42,751 nt of DNA from Prochlorococcus sp. AG-347-L02 (GTDB lineage Bacteria; Cyanobacteriota; Cyanobacteriia; PCC-6307; Cyanobiaceae), in the NCBI GenBank assembly GCA_003281255.1, contig QCCL01000014.1:1-42751 (forward strand), written 5' to 3'. Shown here piece after piece: positions 22,274-31,539 of the stretch. The translations under genes and the position numbers were made by a program. The notes below the pieces were generated by a model that was not told where the DNA came from, searched no databases, and saw nothing but the letters and a program-made list of their open reading frames with translations. Position 1 is the stretch's first letter. Every line of letters starts with the position of its first letter.

Positions 22274-22402
22274 ACTTTTTTAGATTTTTAAAAAATATAC
22301 TTCAATGATCAAAATAAAGAAATAGATCGAGTTAGGAGATGTTTTTTTTTGTAGCCATAAATACGAATAAAGATTTGAAGCTAAAGTAAAAGTTATTAAA
22401 CC

Positions 22403-23845
22403 ATGAAATATATGTTTTCAAGCTATCGTCCAAAAAATAGTTTTGATGAATACTTTAAAGATAACGTCAACTCTGCAAGAGAAATATTAATTCCACTTCT
22501 GTCCTCTTTAGATAATATGGGTCTTGAAGAGTTAAATAGGAATCATTCTGCAGCAAAAAAATTATTATTAAGACATGGTGCCACTTTCAGATTAAACGAT
22601 ACTGGTTTAAAAGGTACTGAGAGAATATTACCTTTTGATCCACTGCCAAGAATAATAAGTAAAGATGATTGGGTAACATTAGAAAAAGGCCTAAAACAAA
22701 GGCTTGAGGCAATTGATTTATTCCTAGACGATATTTATAATTCTCAAAATATAATTAATGATGGAATAATTCCAAGAGAGTTAATCGAGAGTTCAGAAGG
22801 TTGGAGACCTCAAATGATGGGTTTCAAACCTCCATTAAATAAATGGTGTCAAATTTCTGGACTTGATTTAATAAGGGACAGAAAAGGAGATTGGCATGTT
22901 TTAGAAGATAATTTAAGGTGTCCTTCTGGGGTTGCTTATTTTTTAGAAAATAGATTAGTTATGAAAAATATTTTCCCTAATCTTTTTTCTGGAAGAATAG
23001 TAAAACCAATTGATGAATATCCATCATATCTTTTAAAAACTCTTCAAGAACTTGCTGTTTGGACAGACACTCCCAAAATAGTTCTACTAACTCCTGGAAT
23101 TTTTAATAGTGCATATTTTGAACATAGTTATTTAGCGCAAGAAATGGGCATCCAATTAGTACAGGGTCATGACTTAATTTGTAATGATAATTATGTATAT
23201 TTAAAAACTACCTCCGGTTTAAAGAGGGTAGATGTCATTTACAGACGAATTGATGATGATTTTTTAGATCCTCTTAATTTTAGAAAAGATTCCTGCCTTG
23301 GTGTTAGCGGATTACTTGATGTTTTCAAGGCAGGTCATGTTGCTTTAGCAAATGCACCTGGGACTGGAATAGCAGATGACAAAATGATTTATTCTTTTGT
23401 TCCAAAAATGATTAAATATTATCTTGATGAAGAAATTATTATTAAAAATGTAGAAACATATATTTGTCATTACGAAAAGGATCGGGAATACGTTCTAGAA
23501 AATTTACCAAAACTTGTTGTTAAGTCTGTCGCTGAAGCTGGTGGATATGGAATGTTAATTGGGCCTCACTCAACAAGCAGTGAAATAGAGGAATTTGCTA
23601 ATAAAATTAGAAAAAATCCTAGAAATTTCGTAGCACAACCAACATTAGAATTATCTACTGTACCATCGTTATGTGATGGAGAACTATATCCATGCCATGT
23701 TGATTTAAGACCATATATCTTGAGAGGAAAAGATTCATGGGTTAGTCCAGGTGGGCTTACGAGGGTAGCATTAAAAAAAGGATCATTAGTTGTAAACTCT
23801 TCTCAAGGTGGAGGATGCAAAGATACATGGGTTGTAGGTAAATAA
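22403..23845 (+). CDS. Circularly permuted ATP-grasp protein (COG2308 type)
   Basis: 480 residues, the usual family length. It shows PFDPLPRIISKDDWVTLEKG near the N-terminus, DLIRDRKGDWHVLEDNLRCPSG, DVIYRRIDDDFLDPL, then VVKSVAEAGGYGMLIGP and NSSQGGGCKDTWVV at the end. These are the hallmarks of the circularly permuted ATP-grasp ligases (DUF404/DUF407). They are predicted to join a carboxylate to an amine using ATP, but the substrates are unknown. It heads a cassette with the alpha-E and transglutaminase genes, with one base between it and the next gene. Confidence 0.9.
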   Translation: MKYMFSSYRPKNSFDEYFKDNVNSAREILIPLLSSLDNMGLEELNRNHSAAKKLLLRHGATFRLNDTGLKGTERILPFDPLPRIISKDDWVTLEKGLKQRLEAIDLFLDDIYNSQNIINDGIIPRELIESSEGWRPQMMGFKPPLNKWCQISGLDLIRDRKGDWHVLEDNLRCPSGVAYFLENRLVMKNIFPNLFSGRIVKPIDEYPSYLLKTLQELAVWTDTPKIVLLTPGIFNSAYFEHSYLAQEMGIQLVQGHDLICNDNYVYLKTTSGLKRVDVIYRRIDDDFLDPLNFRKDSCLGVSGLLDVFKAGHVALANAPGTGIADDKMIYSFVPKMIKYYLDEEIIIKNVETYICHYEKDREYVLENLPKLVVKSVAEAGGYGMLIGPHSTSSEIEEFANKIRKNPRNFVAQPTLELSTVPSLCDGELYPCHVDLRPYILRGKDSWVSPGGLTRVALKKGSLVVNSSQGGGCKDTWVVGK

Positions 23846-23846
23846 T

Positions 23847-24788
23847 ATGCTTTTAAGTCGTGTAGCAGAATCTCTTTATTGGATCAATCGTTATTTAGAA
23901 CGAGCAGAAAATATATCTCGTTTTGTGGAAGTAAGTGAAGCAATGTCATTAGATTGTCCACCAGGAAGTGCAGAACCTTGGCTCCCGTTAATTGATGCTT
24001 CAAGCGACAGAGAATCTTTTGATAAAAGATTCCCAGAAAAAAAGCCTGATGACGTTATAAATTTTTTAATAAGAGATCGTTTAAATCCAAACAGCATAAT
24101 TTCTTGTATTCAATTGGCTAGAGAAAACGCACGACAAATAAGAGACGTGTTGACAACAGAAATGTGGGAGCAAATTAATATTTTATATTGGAATATGCAA
24201 GAAGGAGAATCAATATGGAATAAGCCAAGACAAGAACAATTAAGTGAAATAAGGAGAGCATGTCAGCTTTTTTATGGAATTACAGATGCGACTTTAAGCA
24301 AAGACCTTGCTTGGAGATTTAGCATTCTTGGAAGATTAGTTGAGAGAGCTGATAAAACATCGAGAATTTTAGATGTTAAATATTATTTACTTCTCCCCAG
24401 CCTAGATGAACTTGGAGGTGTTCTTGATGAGTTGCAATGGATCGCTCTTTTACGTTCCGCTGGAGCTTATCAAATGTTTAGGAAAGCAGAGCAAAATTCT
24501 ATTAAGCCTGAAGCAGTTGCAAGATTCCTTTTACTGGATCCAATTTTCCCGAGATCAATAAGATACTGTCTTGATGGGATAAGCAATACTCTTAAGATGA
24601 TAGATACCTCTCCTCCTCCAGAAAATCCTTCCGAATTAGAATGCATGAGAGGCTTGCTCAAAGCAAAGTGGAGTTATATCAGAATTGAAGATATAATTAA
24701 TGATGGTTTACATGAGGCAATCGATTCATTGCAAATTGATTTGAATAAATTAAATGATCTCATTCAAGAAAAATACTTTATCAATTAA
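23847..24788 (+). CDS. Alpha-E domain protein (COG2307 type)
   Basis: 313 residues, all-helical. The N-terminus LLSRVAESLYWINRYLERAE, then ISRFVEVSEAM, is the family signature, and LGRLVERADKTSRILDVKYY is a second one (about residues 167-186). Members always go with circularly permuted ATP-grasp proteins and are thought to partner them; their chemistry is not known. It starts one base after the ATP-grasp stop, and the transglutaminase gene starts 11 bases after its own stop, so the three genes form an operon. Confidence 0.9.
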   Translation: MLLSRVAESLYWINRYLERAENISRFVEVSEAMSLDCPPGSAEPWLPLIDASSDRESFDKRFPEKKPDDVINFLIRDRLNPNSIISCIQLARENARQIRDVLTTEMWEQINILYWNMQEGESIWNKPRQEQLSEIRRACQLFYGITDATLSKDLAWRFSILGRLVERADKTSRILDVKYYLLLPSLDELGGVLDELQWIALLRSAGAYQMFRKAEQNSIKPEAVARFLLLDPIFPRSIRYCLDGISNTLKMIDTSPPPENPSELECMRGLLKAKWSYIRIEDIINDGLHEAIDSLQIDLNKLNDLIQEKYFIN

Positions 24789-24799
24789 TAAGTTTTTTA

Positions 24800-25657
24800 A
24801 TGAGAATTAAATACCTTCACAAACTTGAATATAAATACGAAGAACCTGTTCAATTAGGCGAGCATAGATTGTGTATAAAGCCAAGGTCAAATGGATTCCA
24901 AAAGCTGAAGAATTTTGAATTAAAAATAACCCCAGAACCAGAAATTATTTATCCATTACTTGCTGCAAGTGGCGAAGAGATTAATCGAATTAGATTCAAT
25001 GGTGCAACAGATAATTTAATTATTGAATCAATAAGCGAAGTTGAGACCATTAAACATCCAAATATTATTGATGGGGTAAAAAATAGAGATCTAACATTAC
25101 CTTTTTGCAGAAGTATCATAAACAGAGATTTACAAGGGGCATTAGAGGGATGGATGCCAAATGGACAGCACGATCCCTCTGCAGTTGAACTTGCCCAAGA
25201 AGCATTAGCAGGAAGTTTTAATAACGCATTATCATTTACTTACCAACTTATAGAGATTATTCAAGATCGGGTTAAATATACAAAAAGACATACAGGTCCT
25301 GCATGGCCAGCGAGTAGAACACTTAAAGAACGTATAGGTTCATGCAGAGATTTAGCAATGCTCATGGTTGAAGCTTGTAGGTCTATTGGTATCCCAAGTA
25401 GATTTGTAAGTGGTTATCATTTTGAAGATCCATTGCCCTCTGAGTTAGATTTACATGCTTGGGCTGAGTTATACATTCCAGGTGCTGGTTGGAGAGGTTT
25501 TGATCCAAGCGGAAAAGGATTAATAGACGAAAGATATTTAACATTAGTGTCTTCTTCTAAATCTAATTTAACCTCTGTAATTACAGGAAACTTTATAGGA
25601 AAAAATAATCTAGAAAATACTTTATCCTGGGAAATCAAACCTCTTGAAATTAAATAA
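24800..25657 (+). CDS. Transglutaminase-like protease/amidase
   Basis: 285 residues. An N-terminal beta domain (MRIKYLHKLEYKYEEPVQLG, then HRLCIKPR) is typical of the cassette's transglutaminases. The core has GSCRDLAMLMVEACRSIGIP with the catalytic Cys182, DLHAWAELYIPGAGW with His219, and GFDPSGKG with Asp235, an intact triad. Such enzymes cut or form amide bonds. In this cassette it may release or crosslink the product of the ATP-grasp ligase. No signal peptide, so it is cytoplasmic. Confidence 0.9.
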   Translation: MRIKYLHKLEYKYEEPVQLGEHRLCIKPRSNGFQKLKNFELKITPEPEIIYPLLAASGEEINRIRFNGATDNLIIESISEVETIKHPNIIDGVKNRDLTLPFCRSIINRDLQGALEGWMPNGQHDPSAVELAQEALAGSFNNALSFTYQLIEIIQDRVKYTKRHTGPAWPASRTLKERIGSCRDLAMLMVEACRSIGIPSRFVSGYHFEDPLPSELDLHAWAELYIPGAGWRGFDPSGKGLIDERYLTLVSSSKSNLTSVITGNFIGKNNLENTLSWEIKPLEIK

Positions 25658-25782
25658 ACACTAAATTTTTATCTTTTAAAATAACAAAACAAATTAAATA
25701 ATAATATGTTTCTTTTTTAGTGTTAATTGATACGTTCTTAGATAAATATATCTGTTTTCATTTGTTTAATCTTTAAAGAAAA

Positions 25783-26304
25783 TTGAACTCAAGTTTAGAA
25801 ATTCCAGTTATCAAATCAAACAAATCGAAAATGTTTGAATTGATAAGTTATGAAAAATTTCGCGATACAAAAGATGTAAGATTTTTTGATATTAGTGTTA
25901 ATAAATCAAACTATAGAGATCTAGTTATTCACAGTGGGCCTGCAGTTAGTCCTCCAAATGATGAAGATTTTAATAATTGGCAATTTTACATACATCATAA
26001 ACAAGAGGATAATCTATTAGCTATCTCTGGAGGCAGAACATTTTTCCTAGTAAATTTTGGTTGGGATTATCCTTTTTATAAAGTTAGATTAGAATCTTGC
26101 GGATATATTTTAAGGATACCTAGAGGAACTTTTCACAGATCCGTATCTGACGAAAACGGTTCCATAGTTTTAAATCAAGCCATTAGAGATGAAGGAGGTA
26201 CAGTTGAATCTGAATTCAAGGTAACGAATAGCAAAGATAATAAAAAACTTCTAGATTGTGTAACTAATTTAGAACCTAGATTTAAAATTTATAGTGTTAA
26301 ATAA
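25783..26304 (+). CDS. Cupin-like hypothetical protein
   Basis: 173 residues if started at TTG 25783; an internal ATG at 25831 would give 157. The sequence has a cupin-like pattern: GPAVSPPNDEDFNNWQFYIH, HKQEDNLLAISGGRTFFLVN and GYILRIPRGTFHRSVSDENG, where the late Gly-Thr-Phe-His resembles the second cupin motif. The complete metal triad is not visible, so the metal site may be changed or absent. It follows the ATP-grasp/alpha-E/transglutaminase cassette on the same strand after a 125-base gap, so it may or may not belong to that operon. Confidence 0.6.
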   Translation: MNSSLEIPVIKSNKSKMFELISYEKFRDTKDVRFFDISVNKSNYRDLVIHSGPAVSPPNDEDFNNWQFYIHHKQEDNLLAISGGRTFFLVNFGWDYPFYKVRLESCGYILRIPRGTFHRSVSDENGSIVLNQAIRDEGGTVESEFKVTNSKDNKKLLDCVTNLEPRFKIYSVK

Positions 26305-26388
26305 TCTTAAAAAGGAGTTCCAAATTTATATATCAATTTTAAAAATTATCTAATTGTTATAAAATAATGATATTCAAATTATATTAGT

Positions 26389-26907
26389 ATGGAATTTTTT
26401 AAGTTTTTGAAATATTTTTTATGCTTAACTTTTTCTTTCTTAGTTTTAGCCTCTCCAGTTTTCGCTGGGGCAAATGTAGCAGTTAAGGGAGAAGGAGATG
26501 AAGTACCAAGTTATGTAAGATCTAATATTACAGGATATAATTTCCATGGAGAGGATCTTCATTTGTCTTCTATAGCTGGAGCAGTGGCAAGAGACGCAGA
26601 TTTTAGTAATGTTGATTTACATGGGACAACCTTAACTCTATCTGATTTAAAAGGTTCTAATTTAAACGGAATCAACCTTACCGATACTCTTTCTGATCGA
26701 GTAAATTTCCAAAAAACAGATCTTAGAAATGCTGTTTTAATAAATATGATCGCATCAGGCAGCAGTTTTGCAGGAGCTCAAATAGAAGGAGCAGATTTTT
26801 CTTACGCTATTCTTGACAGCGAAGACCAAAGAAATCTTTGTGAAATTGCTGATGGTATCAATCCAACAACTGGCGTTTCAACAAGAGAAAGTCTTGAGTG
26901 TAGTTAG
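26389..26907 (+). CDS. Exported pentapeptide-repeat protein
   Basis: 172 residues. A signal peptide ([20 protein letters not shown], cleavage after FA) is followed by a region of pentapeptide repeats, A(D/N)LxX type: [77 protein letters not shown]. These build a right-handed quadrilateral helix. Many cyanobacterial members lie in the thylakoid lumen with unknown roles. Two Cys at the end (NLCEIADG and SLECS) may form a disulfide. Confidence 0.88.
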   Translation: MEFFKFLKYFLCLTFSFLVLASPVFAGANVAVKGEGDEVPSYVRSNITGYNFHGEDLHLSSIAGAVARDADFSNVDLHGTTLTLSDLKGSNLNGINLTDTLSDRVNFQKTDLRNAVLINMIASGSSFAGAQIEGADFSYAILDSEDQRNLCEIADGINPTTGVSTRESLECS

Positions 26908-26916
26908 AAATTAAAT

Positions 26917-27270
26917 TTATAAATAAACTTTTTTACCATTATTAAATTTATAAATTCTTTGTTCATCATCTTGAAATATCATTTCACCATTTAATTTGGA
27001 TTTCTTAAATTTTGAAAGTCTCGCTCTGTGTATATTGGATTTTCTATTTATATTTTCTTCGTTATCGTAAACACCAATATAAATATTTATATTAGGATTT
27101 GAAAAGGTTTTTTCTTCGTCTCTAAAAAAAATTCTGTCAATATTTGTTTGCGTGCTCTGCAGTTTATTTTTAAATTTATCTAATTTTAAGTTTTTTGTTT
27201 TTTTAGAATTAATTTTTTTGTAGCCCCAAAAAATAACTCCTAAAATTAGAAAAACTAATAATATATTCAT
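26917..27270 (-). CDS. Hypothetical membrane-anchored basic protein
   Basis: 117 residues. One N-terminal span (MNILLVFLILGVIFWGYKKI) is followed by a long Lys- and Asn-rich tail with no recognised domain. The tail should be cytoplasmic. It overlaps the upstream gene by one base (27270), a sign of translational coupling. No family recognised. Confidence 0.5.
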   Translation of the reverse strand: MNILLVFLILGVIFWGYKKINSKKTKNLKLDKFKNKLQSTQTNIDRIFFRDEEKTFSNPNINIYIGVYDNEENINRKSNIHRARLSKFKKSKLNGEMIFQDDEQRIYKFNNGKKVYL

Positions 27271-27461
27271 TACTTAATTTTTATTTTTATATCTACGCCT
27301 AAGTTACTTTTAGTAGTTAAAATTTCTTTTTTTATGATTCCATAGGTAAAAATTTTAGATAAAGTTTTTAAAGATTTAAAAACTAAAAAAACAGTAAATA
27401 AAAAGAAAACAATAATGTTTTCTACAAGAAGATTTTTATTTTTATTATCTAAATTGCTCAT
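27270..27461 (-). CDS. Hypothetical 63-aa membrane protein
   Basis: One span (about 15-30, IIVFFLFTVFLVFKSLKT) between a polar, Asn- and Lys-rich N-terminus and a basic C-terminus. It sits between the PfkB kinase gene (upstream) and the 117-residue gene, which it overlaps by one base. No family recognised. Confidence 0.45.
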   Translation of the reverse strand: MSNLDNKNKNLLVENIIVFFLFTVFLVFKSLKTLSKIFTYGIIKKEILTTKSNLGVDIKIKIK

Positions 27462-27477
27462 ATAAATCTTAAATCAA

Positions 27478-28347
27478 TTATTTTTCATCACTATTTGCAT
27501 ATGGGCCGAAAAATTCACTGGCGTCTCTTCCCATTACTTTAGCAAGATTTAAACTTTTATCTATATCCCATTTAGATGCCATTCCATAAAGAATCCCAGC
27601 AGCAAAAGAATCGCCACATCCATAAGAATCAACCTTTAATTTTTTGTTTTTAAGAGCCTTATATCTTCCCCCTGGGAATAGTATGCCTCCCTTCTCTCCC
27701 TCGGTTTTAATAGTGTATTTAGGTTTTAACGATAATTCAGAAAAAGAAAAAACTTCTCCGGGATCAAGATTACTGCCTATTAAACCATCTAAAAGAACAT
27801 TTGATTTGTTAATTGTATTTAATCCTGCCCTTGGTGTTGTACACAGTATTGAAGCTGATCTAGCCATTTTAAAAATCTCTGAATCAGATGCAGTAATAAA
27901 AATTCCATCCATTTTTTTTAAAATGTTCCATTCTAAATTGTCTTTATAAGTTGGAGTTAACCTTTCTCCTATAACTGTAATTGCTCTTTCACCTTGAGAG
28001 TCAATTAAACTAAATCCTCTTCTAGTTGGTTTATCACGCCAAGCTACATGCAACTTAATTCCCATATTTGAGAGAATCTTGAAACACTTATCTCCATAAT
28101 CATCATTACCTAATGACGTAAAAAAATGAATTTGATTTAAAGTTAAATCAGAAAGTATTTTCGAGATAATTGAGCCACCACCAGCTGGATACTCAAGGGA
28201 CTTTTCAGAATGAGAAATGACTCCCGGTTTTGGTAATTGATCGACCTTTAAGAAATTTATCCACTCAACATGACCAACAACAGCAAAATTTAAATTTCCT
28301 TTTTTAAATTTATGGTCTTCAACTTTATTATTCTTTTCAACCACCAT
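27478..28347 (-). CDS. PfkB-family sugar kinase
   Basis: 289 residues. The ribokinase fold is marked by an N-terminal beta strand and Gly-rich substrate loop (FAVVGHVEWINFLKVDQLPK and YPAGGGSIISKILSDLTLNQ) and the C-terminal ATP/anion-hole motif DSYGCGDSFAAGILYGMA, with its catalytic Asp in GCGD. It phosphorylates a sugar or nucleoside with ATP in the cytoplasm; the substrate cannot be told. GCGD replaces the commoner GAGD. The start ATG at 28347 is preceded by no strong ribosome site. Confidence 0.88.
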   Translation of the reverse strand: MVVEKNNKVEDHKFKKGNLNFAVVGHVEWINFLKVDQLPKPGVISHSEKSLEYPAGGGSIISKILSDLTLNQIHFFTSLGNDDYGDKCFKILSNMGIKLHVAWRDKPTRRGFSLIDSQGERAITVIGERLTPTYKDNLEWNILKKMDGIFITASDSEIFKMARSASILCTTPRAGLNTINKSNVLLDGLIGSNLDPGEVFSFSELSLKPKYTIKTEGEKGGILFPGGRYKALKNKKLKVDSYGCGDSFAAGILYGMASKWDIDKSLNLAKVMGRDASEFFGPYANSDEK

Positions 28348-28388
28348 AAGCTTTTAAATACTATTATTAAAAGAAATATTTTTGACAA

Positions 28389-28760
28389 GTGAATTCATTT
28401 AACATTTTAAAAGATAATAAACAGATACTATCTTATCTTTACCTTTTTCTATCAATTTTGGGTGCTATCCTGCCAATGATTGCAAATTTCGAATTTGCTA
28501 GGGAATATGGAAACAGCTTTGATATAAATAACTTCATTTCTTTAGCGAATGCAAACCCTGCAGCGCAGTCAATTTCTAGAGACTTATTAGTAGGTGCAAG
28601 CGCTATTTTTATATGGATAGTTAATGAATCAAAAAAACTTAATATAAAGAATATGTGGGTTGTATACATTGGAACTTTTCTTATAGCCTTCGCATTCTCT
28701 GCACCTTTTTTCTTATTTCTAAGAGAGAGAAGAATTATTGAATTGGAAAAGATTAATTAA
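28389..28760 (+). CDS. DUF2834 membrane protein, GTG start
   Basis: 123 residues. Three or four membrane spans (about 13-33, 63-80, 88-110) and the DUF2834 pattern: YLYLFLSILGAILPM, NPAAQSISRDLLVGASAIFI, and FAFSAPFFLFLRER at the end. The start is GTG at 28389. It is convergent with the MFS gene, overlapping it by 4 bases at the stops. Function of the family unknown; probably an inner-membrane or thylakoid protein. Confidence 0.8.
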   Translation: MNSFNILKDNKQILSYLYLFLSILGAILPMIANFEFAREYGNSFDINNFISLANANPAAQSISRDLLVGASAIFIWIVNESKKLNIKNMWVVYIGTFLIAFAFSAPFFLFLRERRIIELEKIN

Positions 28761-29986
28761 AATAATCTCTTAAATAGAATTGCAAATACAATAAAGCAAC
28801 AACATGAAATGGAAAGCCAGATTATTGAAGCATAACCAAATAGATCTAATATGCGTCCTGAAATAAATGGTCCAAAAAAATAACCCATAGCGAAACATTG
28901 TGATAGTAGAGCAAGTGCAAAACCTTTTTTATTTGAAGGAGCTATTCTGAAAACGATATCTGTTGATGTTGGAAGAAATGCAGCAGTTCCTAAACTTACT
29001 AAAATCAATGAAAAAGAGATTAAATAAAAAGCTGGGATATTTAAATAACTAGAAATAAATAATAAAAATGAAGCAAAAGAGAAATTTATTAAACTAAATT
29101 TCAAGCCAAATAATCTTTCTTTCTTAGATATCCAAGAACCTACAGGCCATTGTAAAAACAACAATAAAATTAATTGAATAGAAATTATAAGACTAATAAT
29201 TTCTTTGCTTAATGCATTGCGATATACTCCACCTTTAACAAGATCCAGAGGCAAAGTTACTTGAATCAAAGCTAAAGAGGTAGTTATCAATAAAATAGAT
29301 AAAATTATTATTGTTGAATTCTTATTCCATTTCAATTGTCCCTGATTAATTGGATCTACTAATTTTTTTTGGAAATTTTCTAAGTTTTTTTTAATAGAAG
29401 AACTATTTCTAGATATTAAATATGTGATAACTAACATGCAAAATATATCATTAATAAAAATTGATTTAGAATAGAAAAAATTTGTCATATAACCCCCCAA
29501 GAATACCCCTAGAAATATACCTAAAGCTTCTGAACTTCTCACAAGGGCATAAGCTTTGCGTGTTTCGATAGGATGGCAAAAATAGGGTACCCCAAACTCG
29601 GCAGCAGGCCAATATATTCCTGCAGCAGCCCCAACAAATGATTGTCCAATTATGTATAAAAAGGTATCTCTTGAAAAAATGAGGCATAAGCTAGCGGCAA
29701 TACTTAGTATTGAAGAAGCAACAATTGGAAATTGTATTTTCCCCGTTTTATTGAGATAATTACCTGTAAAGAGTCTTGTTACGGTTCCAATAATTGCTGA
29801 AATGGTAAACCCCAAGCCAATATCTGTTGCCGATAATCCTATGTTATTAAAAATAAGTGATGTTAAATAAATAACACCTCCTGCTCCAAATGCAGCATAA
29901 AATCTTATCTTGGTTATTAACCTCAAATGATATGGAAATTGAATCCACCAATTTTTGCAAATTTGTAAACTATTTGGACTAATCAC
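28757..29986 (-). CDS. Major facilitator superfamily transporter, GTG start
   Basis: 409 residues with twelve hydrophobic spans. Loop 2-3 carries GTVTRLFTGNYLNKTGK (MFS signature G-x-x-x-D/R-x-x-G-R-K), and a second repeat occurs near the middle. It imports or exports a small solute through the cytoplasmic membrane; the substrate is unknown. The only useful start is GTG at 29986, just 2 bases from the GTG of the divergent hydrolase gene, so each promoter must lie inside the other gene or close to its start. Confidence 0.85.
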   Translation of the reverse strand: MISPNSLQICKNWWIQFPYHLRLITKIRFYAAFGAGGVIYLTSLIFNNIGLSATDIGLGFTISAIIGTVTRLFTGNYLNKTGKIQFPIVASSILSIAASLCLIFSRDTFLYIIGQSFVGAAAGIYWPAAEFGVPYFCHPIETRKAYALVRSSEALGIFLGVFLGGYMTNFFYSKSIFINDIFCMLVITYLISRNSSSIKKNLENFQKKLVDPINQGQLKWNKNSTIIILSILLITTSLALIQVTLPLDLVKGGVYRNALSKEIISLIISIQLILLLFLQWPVGSWISKKERLFGLKFSLINFSFASFLLFISSYLNIPAFYLISFSLILVSLGTAAFLPTSTDIVFRIAPSNKKGFALALLSQCFAMGYFFGPFISGRILDLFGYASIIWLSISCCCFIVFAILFKRLF

Positions 29987-29988
29987 AA

Positions 29989-31539
29989 GTGAAATACATT
30001 TTTATAATTTTTTTTAGTTTTTGTGGTTTATTTTTTAATAATGGTTTAAGAGCGGCAGAAAAGATAAATATTAAATTTGAAGAGATGGAAATCCCTCTTA
30101 CTATAGAACAATTATCAAAATTAGAAAAATACAAAGATGATTCAACAGAATTAATAGATTGGTTAAAAAAAAATGGATTAATAAGAGTTTTTGAATTATC
30201 AAAATTTTTAGAATTTCCAGTTTTCAAGGAAGAGGGATTAAATAGAGAAATATTAAGAAGTTGGATAGGGCGTAAAATTCTTACAGAATTAAGCAAAAGC
30301 ATTAAAGTACCAAATGACAATAATGGAACAGAAATTTATAACACCATTGAAAATTTATTAGATCAAAAAAAAGAAGTTTCAACTTTAGAAATCATAAAGG
30401 CAATACCATCAGAAGAAATTTCACTAGATGTTGATAATTTAATTTTAATAATTTCATCTTGGAAAAATGAATTATCAATGCAACAAGAACTTTTATCCAA
30501 ATTAAATAAACTTGAAAGAACGAACCAAAATGCCTTCAAAAATACTGAAAAAAAATCAACTCAAGATCTAATAAAAATTGATAAAAAAATTTATGCTCCT
30601 CACAGAGTGAAACCTTTTGAAATTGAAATATGGAAAAGCAATAAAACAAATTATGATAAAGAACTGATAATTTTTATGCCAGGACTTGGAGGCGAAATTA
30701 ATAATTTCAAATGGATAGGCAACGAATTGGCTAAAAGAGGCTGGCCAATATTATTCATAGATCACAAAGGGAGTAATTTAGAATCATTTATAGAGGTACT
30801 CGAAGGAAAGGAAACAATCCCAGGAAGTGCAGACTTTTTCTTATATAGAATTAAAGATTTAGATGCTGTATTAAAAGCTCATGAAAATGGAGAATTTGGT
30901 TTACCTAATGATTCTTATATTTTAATGGGGCATTCACTTGGTGCTTTAATAGCACTTTTATATGAAGGCAATAAACCTACTGATCAACTAGAGGACAAAT
31001 GTGATTCGGCATTAAAAGACTTTGCGGTAACAAATTTATCTAAATTACTTCAATGTCAGTTGAGCGAAATACCATTTCCTAAGGGAAATAACACTAATAA
31101 GGCCAGTGCGATTATAGGTTTTAATTCATTTGGCAGTTTAGTATGGCCAAAAGAACATAGTACAGGAATTAAAACTCCAACGCTTCTAATAGGAGGTACG
31201 TATGACCTTATTACACCATTAATGAATGAACAATTTAGAGTTTTTTCTGCTCTAAATAATACATCAAATAGATTTCTAATTATTGAAGGAGCAAGTCATT
31301 TCTCTCCAATAAGAATTAATAAAAGCTATGAAGAAAATAATGACCTCTACAAAATAAGTGAATCTTTTATTGGTTCAGAGCCAATATTAGTGCAAGATTT
31401 ATCTACAAAATTTATAATTGAATTTTTAAAAGATATTAAAGACCAAAAAGTTCCTACCATAGTTAAAAACCAAAGAGATTTGGGACTTGATTTCCATCTT
31501 TTAGATCTTGAAACAATAAAAGAAATTTCCGAAAATTAG
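29989..31539 (+). CDS. Exported DUF1400 alpha/beta hydrolase, GTG start
   Basis: 516 residues. The GTG start at 29989 gives a good signal peptide (MKYIFIIFFSFCGLFFNNGL, cleavage near RAA). Residues about 24-180 form a DUF1400 domain (INIKFEEMEIPLTIEQLSKL), an N-terminal extension typical of cyanobacterial hydrolases. The alpha/beta hydrolase core (about 200-490) has IIFMPGLGGEIN, GHSLGAL with the nucleophile Ser316, GTYDLITP with the acid and EGASHFSP with the His. It is probably a lipase or esterase outside the cytoplasmic membrane. The substrate is unknown. Its stop overlaps the permease gene by 4 bases. Confidence 0.88.
   Translation: MKYIFIIFFSFCGLFFNNGLRAAEKINIKFEEMEIPLTIEQLSKLEKYKDDSTELIDWLKKNGLIRVFELSKFLEFPVFKEEGLNREILRSWIGRKILTELSKSIKVPNDNNGTEIYNTIENLLDQKKEVSTLEIIKAIPSEEISLDVDNLILIISSWKNELSMQQELLSKLNKLERTNQNAFKNTEKKSTQDLIKIDKKIYAPHRVKPFEIEIWKSNKTNYDKELIIFMPGLGGEINNFKWIGNELAKRGWPILFIDHKGSNLESFIEVLEGKETIPGSADFFLYRIKDLDAVLKAHENGEFGLPNDSYILMGHSLGALIALLYEGNKPTDQLEDKCDSALKDFAVTNLSKLLQCQLSEIPFPKGNNTNKASAIIGFNSFGSLVWPKEHSTGIKTPTLLIGGTYDLITPLMNEQFRVFSALNNTSNRFLIIEGASHFSPIRINKSYEENNDLYKISESFIGSEPILVQDLSTKFIIEFLKDIKDQKVPTIVKNQRDLGLDFHLLDLETIKEISEN

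Noticed and set aside
25657..25724. Inverted repeat AACACTAAA ... TTTAGTGTT after the transglutaminase gene
   Set aside because: The loop is about 50 bases and the stem is A+T-rich with no T tract in the right place, so it is not a convincing terminator or mobile-element end.
29979..30320. 113-codon minus-strand frame opposite the start of the DUF1400 hydrolase
   Set aside because: It would compete with the MFS start and has shadow-like Asn/Ser/Phe composition. The hydrolase needs this sequence for its signal peptide.
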